In this document: piece after piece, positions 1 to 4,927 of the stretch
Layout: each line of letters starts with the position of its first letter
How positions within the stretch are numbered: position 1 is the stretch's first letter
Source of the DNA: Marinosulfonomonas sp.
GTDB taxonomy: Bacteria > Pseudomonadota > Alphaproteobacteria > Rhodobacterales > Rhodobacteraceae
Length of the DNA: 5,795 bases
Assembly: GCA_015494385.1 (NCBI GenBank)
Contig: WGBJ01000523.1
Location: 1 to 5,795 of the forward strand
Direction: 5' to 3'
Program-made: the position numbers and the translations under genes
Notes under the pieces: generated by a model
Told to the model about the DNA's origin: nothing
Seen by the model: only the letters and a program-made list of their open reading frames with translations
Databases searched by the model: none

Positions 1-90
1 CGTTACGACAAACGCGACGACAACTACCTGGCTTCCGTCCAACTCGCATCTATCAGGATTTGGTTAAGATCTTATGAGTCGGTGACCTAG
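1..90 (+). CDS. IS5-family transposase, C-terminal end only (partial)
   Basis: Frame 1 is open from the window edge to a TAG at 88-90 and gives 29 residues, starting RYDKRDDNYLASVQLASIRI and ending WLRSYESVT. The pattern RYDK-x3-N-[FY]-L-A-x3-L-A-x3-I-W is the usual C-terminal tail of IS5-family DDE transposases, just after the catalytic Glu and the last conserved Lys, so this would be the end of the catalytic domain. The catalytic residues themselves lie to the left of the window. Such enzymes cut and paste their own insertion sequence. The stop TAG is part of a CTAG, a tetranucleotide that IS5-group elements often duplicate on insertion, so the element may end within a few bases of it. The family call rests on memory of tail sequences over only 29 residues. 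Whether the full gene is intact cannot be seen. Confidence 0.7.
   Translation, partial: RYDKRDDNYLASVQLASIRIWLRSYESVT
1..90 (+). mobile_element. Right end of an IS5-like insertion sequence (left part outside window)
   Basis: Inferred from the transposase tail above. The terminal inverted repeat cannot be confirmed because the other end of the element is not in view. The CTAG at 87-90 is a candidate target duplication, which would put the element's last base near 86; the terminus could also lie a few bases further right, before the inverted repeat that starts at 98. The insertion sits about 120 bp beyond the 3' end of the stress protein gene and does not interrupt any gene seen here. Confidence 0.5.
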
Positions 91-97
91 TGCTTAC

Positions 98-206
98 AGC
101 GCTTTGCGTTTAATTTGATACAAGTATCGACATGACCGCCGAGGCAGCGATTGCCAAGGCAATGGCGTTCGGCGGTCATGTCGATTCAGATCAAACGCAA
201 AGCGCT
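98..206. repeat. Nested 109-bp inverted repeat abutting the stress gene stop codon
   Basis: The outer arms 98-111 (AGCGCTTTGCGTTT) and 193-206 are perfect 14-bp complements. The inner arms 126-142 (ATCGACATGACCGCCGA) and 169-185 are perfect 17-bp complements. Between the stems lie unequal spacers, 14 nt on the left (112-125) and 7 nt on the right (186-192). The left spacer, together with the first bases of the inner arm, can form its own small dyad, GATAC-AA-GTATC (117-128). The 26-nt centre (143-168) holds a further short hairpin, ATTGCC-AA-GGCAAT (150-163). The outer right arm starts at the base next to the minus-strand TAA (207-209), so the stress protein mRNA would carry this fold as its 3' end. 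No T-run follows it in either direction, so it is not a classical intrinsic terminator. It could be a mRNA 3'-end stabiliser, a dispersed palindromic repeat (REP/BIME-like) or a MITE; the sequence alone does not decide. Confidence 0.8.
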
Positions 207-1046
207 TTAGTGCGCCATCAGCACCGGAATTTTCGTGTTTTCCAGCATGTTGCGGGTAGCGCCGCCCAGAATGGCCTCGCGGAACCGCGAATGGCCGTAA
301 GCGCCCATGACGATCATATCGGCATTTATATCGCGCGCATGGCGCAACAACACATCCGAAACCCGTGGCATGGTTTTCGCCAACACGGTGATTTCCGCTT
401 TGACCCCGTGACGCACCAGCATTTGCGACAGGGCTCCGCCCGGGTCTGAACGGTCCGGTCCGTGCTGGGGGGGGTCGATCACTGTAATGTTCACGGAATC
501 AGCCGCGACAAGGGTCGGCAATGCTGCGCGAACAGCGGCCATTGCCTCGCTGCTTTCGTTCCAGGCGATAATAATGCGTTTCGGTTGCACATTTGCTTTG
601 GTTTTTGGCGGCACCACCAAAGTAGGCACCTGACCTTCGAAAAGGGCAGACTCGACAATGGTTTCCTGCTCTTGCCCGCAGCCTTTGCCATATGGCCGGG
701 GCTGCACCACAAGATCACTGAACCGTGCCCGATGTGCCACCAGCCGGCCCAGTCCGGCCAGTTGTGCCACGGCCTTGTCTACTGCGAATTTAATGCCTTC
801 CTTTGAGAGGCGCTCGTTTGCATAGGTTTCGGCGGCGATAGCTTCTTCTTTAGCTTTTTCAATGACTTCCTGCTGAAAAACCGCGCTGGCCCCGGCATAG
901 TAATACCCCGTTTGGGTGCGATCGACACCGATGCAAAGCACATCCAGATGCGCATCTTCGGCATGGGCGATTGCAATGGCCCGTTCAAGAGCTGGTTCTG
1001 CAACTGCCGGATCTGTGATAACGGTAAATAGCGATTTATAGGCCAT
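207..1046 (-). CDS. Universal stress protein, tandem UspA domains (279 aa)
   Basis: This soluble cytoplasmic protein is built of two UspA-type alpha/beta domains, about residues 1-147 and 155-279. The C-terminal domain keeps the nucleotide-binding signature GAYGHSRFREAILGGAT, with G248, G251 and G261 in the G-x2-G-x9-G spacing and followed by the usual C-terminal strand IPVLMAH. In the N-terminal domain the matching stretch (QPRPYGKGCGQEQETIVES) has lost that spacing, so it probably does not bind ATP in the standard way. The start is well supported: AAGGAG lies 9 nt upstream (1056-1061 on this strand). A stress protein of about 277 residues next to ccoNOQP is known from Rhodobacter, where fnrL lies beyond it; here an insertion sequence end occupies that side. 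The gene is divergent from ccoN, and a perfect FNR box lies about 41 bp upstream of its likely start point, suggesting induction at low oxygen. The exact function is unknown. An 8-base C run on the coding strand (467-474) leaves the frame intact. Confidence 0.92.
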   Translation of the reverse strand: MAYKSLFTVITDPAVAEPALERAIAIAHAEDAHLDVLCIGVDRTQTGYYYAGASAVFQQEVIEKAKEEAIAAETYANERLSKEGIKFAVDKAVAQLAGLGRLVAHRARFSDLVVQPRPYGKGCGQEQETIVESALFEGQVPTLVVPPKTKANVQPKRIIIAWNESSEAMAAVRAALPTLVAADSVNITVIDPPQHGPDRSDPGGALSQMLVRHGVKAEITVLAKTMPRVSDVLLRHARDINADMIVMGAYGHSRFREAILGGATRNMLENTKIPVLMAH

Positions 1047-1081
1047 TGGAGAGTTCTCCTTAAGGAATGTCTATATATACG

Positions 1082-1087
1082 AGAATA
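1082..1087 (-). promoter_or_regulatory. Candidate -10 element of the stress protein promoter
   Basis: Read on the minus strand this is TATTCT, four of six matches to TATAAT. It would start transcription near 1075, leaving a leader of about 28 nt before the ATG. The FNR box centre at 1115.5 then falls at about -40.5, the spacing of a class II FNR-activated promoter, where the activator replaces a good -35 element. Start point inferred, not measured. Confidence 0.45.
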
Positions 1088-1108
1088 GCCGAACGAAAAA
1101 ATATGGCC

Positions 1109-1122
1109 TTGATGTCGATCAA
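1109..1122. promoter_or_regulatory. FNR/FnrL binding site 1 (perfect TTGAT-N4-ATCAA)
   Basis: TTGATGTCGATCAA matches the FNR consensus palindrome at all ten defined positions. FNR (FnrL in Rhodobacter) is an oxygen-labile [4Fe-4S] regulator that binds such sites when oxygen is scarce. Position relative to the minus-strand -10 candidate suggests it mainly activates the stress protein gene; it also sits 32 bp upstream of site 2, where it could assist ccoN transcription. Confidence 0.88.
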
Positions 1123-1140
1123 AATTGACACATGCAAAAA

Positions 1141-1154
1141 TTGATATAGATCAA
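1141..1154. promoter_or_regulatory. FNR/FnrL binding site 2 (perfect TTGAT-N4-ATCAA)
   Basis: TTGATATAGATCAA is a second perfect FNR palindrome, centred at 1147.5. A class II promoter placed 41.5 bp downstream would start near 1189, some 62 nt before the ccoN ATG, which fits a normal leader. FNR control of ccoNOQP is established in Rhodobacter species. Its centre is 32 bp, about three helical turns, from site 1, so two bound dimers would lie on the same DNA face. Confidence 0.88.
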
Positions 1155-1176
1155 GGTGGGTTGTGTCTGGGCGCGG

Positions 1177-1182
1177 CATACC
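1177..1182 (+). promoter_or_regulatory. Candidate -10 element of the ccoN promoter
   Basis: CATACC occupies -12 to -7 relative to a start at 1189, the start predicted from FNR site 2 at -41.5. It matches TATAAT at only three positions, including the important A at -11, so the assignment rests mainly on spacing from the operator. No -35 hexamer is apparent in the right place, as expected where FNR occupies that position. Confidence 0.3.
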
Positions 1183-1250
1183 GCATCTAGTCGCAAAGTA
1201 GCCGGGCGAAGTGTGAGTCGTGCCGGGAGAAAAAGACGAAGGGACGTGCA

Positions 1251-2846
1251 ATGTGGGACTACATTAAACTGATTGTAGTTGGTGCAGTGGTGCTGTTAGC
1301 AGCCATCGCCGCCAATTACTCAAGAGATTTGGCCTATACGGCGCAGGCGCTGATTATCATGCTTGCCGCCTTGGCGTTGTTCATCTGGCAGGTTCGCCAG
1401 CTGGGCGACGAGAAGCCGAAAGCCGAGGGATACCTTGACGGCGTTGTCCGTGCGGGTGTGATTGCAACTGTCGGCTGGGGCGTTACAGGCTTCCTGGTTG
1501 GTGACTGGATTGCAACAATTCTGGCGTTCCCCAGCCTTAATTTCGAGTGGGCACAGGGTTATATGAACTTTGGCCGCTTGCGTCCCTTGCACACATCGGC
1601 CGTTATCTTTGCCTTTGGCGGCAACGGCCTGATTGCCACGTCTTTCTATGTTGTCCAGCGCACGTCCGCTGCACGCCTCTGGGGCGGTAACCTCGCTTGG
1701 TTCGTCTTCTGGGGCTACAACCTGTTTATCGTTCTGGCGGCAACCGGCTATATCATGGGCGCGACACAGTCCAAAGAATACGCCGAACCGGAATGGCTGA
1801 CCGACTGGTGGCTGACTGTTGTATGGGTTGCCTATCTGGCCGTATTCATGGGCACACTTTACAAGCGTAAAGAAAAGCACATCTACGTGGCCAACTGGTT
1901 CTACCTGTCGTTCATCATCACCATCGCGATGCTGCATATCGTGAACAACCTGTCGATCCCCGTGTCGCTGTTCGGCTCGAAATCGGTTCAGGTGTTCTCG
2001 GGTGTTCAGGATATGATGACCCAGTGGTGGTATGGCCACAATGCTGTGGGCTTCTTCCTGACAGCCGGCTTCCTGGGCATGATGTACTACTTTGTGCCAA
2101 AGCAGGCCGAACGCCCTGTCTTTTCGTATAAACTGTCGATCATCCACTTCTGGGCGCTGATCTTCCTTTATATCTGGGCTGGTCCGCACCACCTGCACTA
2201 TACCGCGCTGCCTGACTGGGCCGGTACATTGGGTATGGTCATGTCGATCATCCTGTGGATGCCTTCATGGGGCGGTATGATCAACGGTCTGATGACCCTG
2301 TCGGGTGCATGGGACAAACTGCGCACCGATCCGGTTATCCGGATGATGGTTGTGTCGATCGGTTTCTACGGCATGTCCACATTCGAGGGTCCGATGATGT
2401 CGATCCGCGCAGTGAACTCGCTGTCGCACTATACCGACTGGACCATTGGCCACGTTCACTCTGGCGCTCTGGGCTGGAATGGCATGATCACCTTTGGTGC
2501 GCTGTACTTCCTGGTGCCACGTCTGTGGAACCGCGAAGGCCTGTATTCGCTGAAGCTGGTTAGCTACCACTTCTGGCTGGCCACAATCGGGATCGTTCTG
2601 TACGCGTCCTCGATGTGGGTATCGGGTATCATGGAAGGCCTGATGTGGCGCGAAGTTGACCCGAATGGTTTCCTCGTGAACTCGTTCGCCGACACCGTAG
2701 AGGCCAAATGGCCGATGAACGTTGTGCGTGCAATTGGCGGGTTCTTGTACCTGACCGGTGGTTGCGTCATGGCATACAACCTTTGGGCAACAGTTGCGAA
2801 GCGCCCGGCGAAAGCCGACGTCACCGCAGCCGTTCCAGCAGAGTAG
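1251..2846 (+). CDS. ccoN: cbb3-type cytochrome c oxidase subunit I, CcoN (531 aa)
   Basis: Catalytic haem-copper subunit in the inner membrane that reduces O2 to water and pumps protons, receiving electrons from CcoO and CcoP. All expected ligands are present: H114 (in RPLHTSAV) and H403 for the low-spin haem b, H401 (in [11 protein letters not shown]) for the haem b3 iron, and H263 (in QWWYGHN), H313 and H314 (in [10 protein letters not shown]) for CuB. Y307, six residues before H313, is at the position of the His-crosslinked tyrosine of cbb3 enzymes. E379 in TFEGPMMS is the conserved glutamate of the C family. The protein is strongly hydrophobic throughout. It is about 55 residues longer at the N-terminus than the Pseudomonas stutzeri form, adding hydrophobic stretches at about 6-22 and 29-47. 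The ATG follows GAAGGGA (1238-1244) at 6 nt. First gene of the operon, behind two FNR boxes; ccoO starts 14 nt after its TAG. Confidence 0.98.
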   Translation: MWDYIKLIVVGAVVLLAAIAANYSRDLAYTAQALIIMLAALALFIWQVRQLGDEKPKAEGYLDGVVRAGVIATVGWGVTGFLVGDWIATILAFPSLNFEWAQGYMNFGRLRPLHTSAVIFAFGGNGLIATSFYVVQRTSAARLWGGNLAWFVFWGYNLFIVLAATGYIMGATQSKEYAEPEWLTDWWLTVVWVAYLAVFMGTLYKRKEKHIYVANWFYLSFIITIAMLHIVNNLSIPVSLFGSKSVQVFSGVQDMMTQWWYGHNAVGFFLTAGFLGMMYYFVPKQAERPVFSYKLSIIHFWALIFLYIWAGPHHLHYTALPDWAGTLGMVMSIILWMPSWGGMINGLMTLSGAWDKLRTDPVIRMMVVSIGFYGMSTFEGPMMSIRAVNSLSHYTDWTIGHVHSGALGWNGMITFGALYFLVPRLWNREGLYSLKLVSYHFWLATIGIVLYASSMWVSGIMEGLMWREVDPNGFLVNSFADTVEAKWPMNVVRAIGGFLYLTGGCVMAYNLWATVAKRPAKADVTAAVPAE

Positions 2847-2860
2847 GGAGGGAATGACAA

Positions 2861-3586
2861 ATGGCTTTCCTTGATAAACACTCAATCATCGAGAAAAACG
2901 CAACTATTCTGATGGTTCTTTCGCTGCTGGTTGTCACCATTGGTGGCGCCGTTGAAATCGCACCTTTGTTCTATCTGGAAAACACGATCGAGGATGTAGA
3001 CGGCATGCGCCCCTACTCCCCGCTCGAGTTGACCGGCCGGGACATCTATGTGCGCGAGGGCTGTTATGTATGTCACAGCCAGATGATCCGTCCACTGCGT
3101 GACGAGGTCGAGCGTTATGGCCACTATTCACTGGCGGCTGAATCGCAATATGACCACCCCGCACAGTGGGGGTCCAAACGGACAGGTCCCGATCTGGCCC
3201 GTGTTGGCGGTCGTTATTCGGATGCTTGGCATGTTGACCACCTGACCAACCCGCAGTCGGTTGTTCCTGTGTCGATCATGCCGAAATACGGCTTCTTGTC
3301 GGACCGGATGATCGAACCGACCTACATCGAAGATCTGCTAAAGACGCACCGCATGGTCGGCGTGCCTTACACAGACGAGATGATCGCAAGCGCCAAGGCC
3401 GACTTTGTTGCACAGGCCGATCCGGACAGCGATTACGAGGAAATGCTGGCCCGCTATCCCAAAGCGCAAGTGCGCAACTTTGATGGCAAGCCGGGTATTT
3501 CGGAAATGGACGCGCTGATTGCGTATCTGCAAATGTTGGGCACGCTGGTCGATTTCTCGACCTTCACACCCGACGCAAGCCGCTAG
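2861..3586 (+). CDS. ccoO: cbb3-type cytochrome c oxidase subunit II, CcoO (241 aa)
   Basis: Membrane-anchored monohaem cytochrome c that passes electrons to the CcoN low-spin haem. One N-terminal anchor helix (about residues 14-36, after the basic/polar start [13 protein letters not shown]) places the rest in the periplasm. The covalent haem site is C68-Y-V-C71-H72, within [13 protein letters not shown], a signature of CcoO; M140 in VSIMPKYGF is the likely sixth ligand. The conserved stretch [19 protein letters not shown] is also typical. Length is normal for the family. The start is supported by GGAGG at 2847-2851, 9 nt upstream and just beyond the ccoN stop; an ATG at 2854 is out of frame. 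The stop TAG (3584-3586) is merged with the ribosome binding site of ccoQ, so the genes are probably translationally coupled. Cytochrome c maturation (Ccm) is required in trans and is not encoded here. Confidence 0.97.
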   Translation: MAFLDKHSIIEKNATILMVLSLLVVTIGGAVEIAPLFYLENTIEDVDGMRPYSPLELTGRDIYVREGCYVCHSQMIRPLRDEVERYGHYSLAAESQYDHPAQWGSKRTGPDLARVGGRYSDAWHVDHLTNPQSVVPVSIMPKYGFLSDRMIEPTYIEDLLKTHRMVGVPYTDEMIASAKADFVAQADPDSDYEEMLARYPKAQVRNFDGKPGISEMDALIAYLQMLGTLVDFSTFTPDASR

Positions 3587-3590
3587 GAGG
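3585..3590 (+). promoter_or_regulatory. Ribosome binding site of ccoQ, overlapping the ccoO stop
   Basis: AGGAGG shares its first two bases with the ccoO TAG. It lies 2 nt from the first of two adjacent ATGs (3593) but 5 nt from the second (3596), so the second is the better start. Confidence 0.7.
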
Positions 3591-3595
3591 GGATG

Positions 3596-3781
3596 ATGGA
3601 TACCTATTCCGTAATGCGGCATTTCGCAGATAGCTGGGGCATGCTGGGCATTTTCGCCGTGTTTATCTTTGTGGTTTTCTGGGCGTTCCGTCCGGGCAGC
3701 CGCAAGGTGCACGACGATATCGCCAACATCCCTTTCCGCAATGAAGACAAACCTGCTGGGTCCAAGGAGGCGCGGTCATGA
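3596..3781 (+). CDS. ccoQ: cbb3-type oxidase small subunit CcoQ (61 aa; 62 if the upstream ATG is used)
   Basis: Small single-helix membrane protein that associates with the cbb3 oxidase and stabilises the complex, mainly its CcoP interaction. The sequence has one hydrophobic helix (about residues 14-31, [17 protein letters not shown]) followed by the conserved FRPGSR turn and a polar, charged cytoplasmic tail. Length is typical (50-70 residues). Two ATG codons are in tandem (3593 and 3596); the second is chosen from spacing to AGGAGG, and the difference is one Met. The gene starts in the ccoO stop region and its TGA overlaps the ccoP ATG by four bases (ATGA at 3778-3781), so it is certainly part of the operon. 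Identification depends on position and the W-x-FRPG motif, since CcoQ sequences diverge quickly, but both are clear. Confidence 0.93.
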   Translation: MDTYSVMRHFADSWGMLGIFAVFIFVVFWAFRPGSRKVHDDIANIPFRNEDKPAGSKEARS

Positions 3782-4659
3782 GTAAAAGAAAACCAGAAGA
3801 GAACGAAAACGGCGTAGAAACAACCGGCCATTCGTGGGACGGGATTGAAGAATATAACAATCCTCTGCCGCGCTGGTGGCTGTGGACGCTGTATGCAACC
3901 ATCGTTTGGGCCATCGGCTATACCATCGCCTATCCGGCCTGGCCGATCTCGAAAGAGGGGGCAACACCCGGTCTGATGAAGTGGTCCACCCGCGGGGATG
4001 TAGAGGCTGAAATCAAGGCTGTTGACGAAGCCAATGCTGCGATCGAAAGCAAACTTGCCTCGGTTGAACTGGCCGCGATTGCTGCCGATCCCGAGCTGAA
4101 GGGCTATGCCATTAATGCTGGTCACGCTGTGTTCCAGACATGGTGTGCGCAGTGTCACGGTTCCGGTGCGCAAGGGAACAAAGGGTTCCCAAGCCTGCTG
4201 GACGATGACTGGCTGTGGGGCGGAACCATCGAGGATATCCACTATACCGTGACACACGGTGTGCGGAACGAAGACGATGAAGATGCCCGTTTCTCGGAAA
4301 TGCCTAAATTCGGCGCTGACGAACTGCTGAGCGAAGAAGAAATCGAACAGGTTGTAAACCACGTCCTGACGATTTCCGGTCAGACAGATCAGGCAGATCC
4401 CGAATTGGCCAAGGCCGGGGCGGTTGTTTTCGAAGATAATTGCTCATCTTGTCACGGAGAAGACGGAAAAGGTGATCGAGATCAAGGCGCGCCTAATCTG
4501 ACTGATGCTATCTGGCTGTATGGCGGCGACAAAGACACGATTCGCGAAACCGTCAATTTCGCCCGCTTCGGCGTAATGCCCACATGGGGGGCTCGTTTGT
4601 CCGAGTCTGATATTCGCGCCGTTGCCACTTACGTCCACCAGCTTGGTGGCGGTGAGTAA
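3778..4659 (+). CDS. ccoP: cbb3-type cytochrome c oxidase subunit III, CcoP (293 aa)
   Basis: Dihaem cytochrome c subunit that takes electrons from soluble or membrane cytochrome c and hands them to CcoO. It has a short acidic cytoplasmic N-terminus with the family motif [15 protein letters not shown] (residues 20-34), one anchor helix (about 33-54), a charged linker, then two periplasmic cytochrome c domains. Haem 1 binds at C123-A-Q-C126-H127 with M175 (in FSEMPKFG) as probable axial ligand; haem 2 at C222-S-S-C225-H226 with M267 (in GVMPTWG). Both domains carry the W-L-(W/Y)-G-G motif (145-149 and 246-250). Length is normal for the family. AAGGAGG (3764-3770) is 7 nt before the ATG, which overlaps the ccoQ stop, giving translational coupling. 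It is the last gene of the ccoNOQP operon, followed by two hairpins. Confidence 0.98.
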   Translation: MSKRKPEENENGVETTGHSWDGIEEYNNPLPRWWLWTLYATIVWAIGYTIAYPAWPISKEGATPGLMKWSTRGDVEAEIKAVDEANAAIESKLASVELAAIAADPELKGYAINAGHAVFQTWCAQCHGSGAQGNKGFPSLLDDDWLWGGTIEDIHYTVTHGVRNEDDEDARFSEMPKFGADELLSEEEIEQVVNHVLTISGQTDQADPELAKAGAVVFEDNCSSCHGEDGKGDRDQGAPNLTDAIWLYGGDKDTIRETVNFARFGVMPTWGARLSESDIRAVATYVHQLGGGE

Positions 4660-4671
4660 GATATAAAGCTT

Positions 4672-4692
4672 CCGGGGGTCTCCAGCCCTCGG
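4672..4692 (+). terminator. Hairpin 1 after ccoP, possible terminator or mRNA end signal
   Basis: CCGGGGG (4672-4678) pairs with CCCTCGG (4686-4692) over 7 bp including one G-T (G-U in RNA) pair, with a 7-nt loop. It starts 13 nt after the ccoP stop. The bases that follow are TAAAA, not a T-run, so intrinsic termination on the plus strand is doubtful; blocking of 3' exonucleases or help to Rho are alternatives. Confidence 0.4.
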
Positions 4693-4697
4693 TAAAA

Positions 4698-4744
4698 GGC
4701 ACCGACGCCCGTCCTGTTCGCGCGTTTCCTTGGGGGTCGGTGCC
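4698..4744 (+). terminator. Hairpin 2 after ccoP, stronger stem
   Basis: GGCACCGAC (4698-4706) pairs perfectly with GTCGGTGCC (4736-4744); beyond one G-G mismatch, three more C-G pairs (4708-4710 with 4732-4734) extend the arms to 13 positions around a 21-nt loop. On the plus strand it is followed by ACCTTAACCCC, without a T-run. On the minus strand the stem is followed by TTTTA, but no minus-strand gene reads towards it. Most likely marks the end of the ccoNOQP transcript. Confidence 0.5.
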
Positions 4745-4915
4745 ACCTTAACCCCATTAGACGGATTCTAACAAGGGCTTTGTCGCCTTATGCCGCAGGG
4801 CATGTTACGCTTCGTCGCATGGGCATTGGCGAAATTACTATTATTTCCACTGCTAAGGCTATCTTTGCGAGTCGAGATGGCGCCATGTTATATGCAGCCA
4901 AAGCAACCGACGGTT

Positions 4916-4919
4916 GGAG
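4916..4919 (+). promoter_or_regulatory. Ribosome binding site supporting a GTG start for ccoG
   Basis: GGAG, within GTTGGAG, lies 8 nt before GTG 4928. The in-frame ATGs further upstream (4877, 4892) have no purine-rich motif at proper distance. Confidence 0.55.
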
Positions 4920-4927
4920 TTGATCCC

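Larger units (their letters stand above)
4660..4927 (+). other. ccoP-ccoG intergenic region (268 bp)
   Basis: Besides the two hairpins in its first 85 bp, the region shows no gene that can be supported. The distance suggests that ccoG starts a separate transcript, as the ccoGHIS cluster does in Rhodobacter. I found no FNR box here and no convincing -35/-10 pair: TTGTCG (4780-4785) with TGTTAC (4803-4808) at 17-bp spacing is the best, but weak. The ccoG reading frame is open upstream to a TAA at 4769-4771 and contains several ATG codons, see ccoG. Confidence 0.5.

Noticed and set aside
115..130. FNR-like dyad TTGATACAAGTATCGA within the repeat
   Set aside because: The half-sites are separated by six rather than four bases and one half deviates from consensus, so it is better explained as part of the repeat's own folding.
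98..206. Inverted repeat as an intrinsic terminator of the stress gene
   Set aside because: The stem is far longer than usual terminators and has an unequal internal loop, and the sequence after it on the minus strand (GTAAGCACTAGG) has no T-run. Kept as a repeat instead.
132..449. Plus-strand 105-codon ORF beginning inside the inverted repeat
   Set aside because: It runs antisense to the well-supported stress protein gene, has no ribosome binding site, starts within the inner arm of the repeat, and its protein resembles nothing I recognise.
1320..2198. Minus-strand 292-codon ORF antisense to ccoN
   Set aside because: It is a frame shadow of ccoN. The product is polar, rich in His, Gln and Arg, with no domain, and arises from the codon bias of the sense gene.
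3604..4362. Minus-strand 252-codon ORF antisense to ccoQ and ccoP
   Set aside because: It spans two certain sense genes and their overlap; no start signal or recognisable domain.
4780..4808. Sigma-70 promoter for ccoG (TTGTCG, 17 bp, TGTTAC)
   Set aside because: The -10 matches only three of six positions and equally good pairs occur by chance; no operator supports it.
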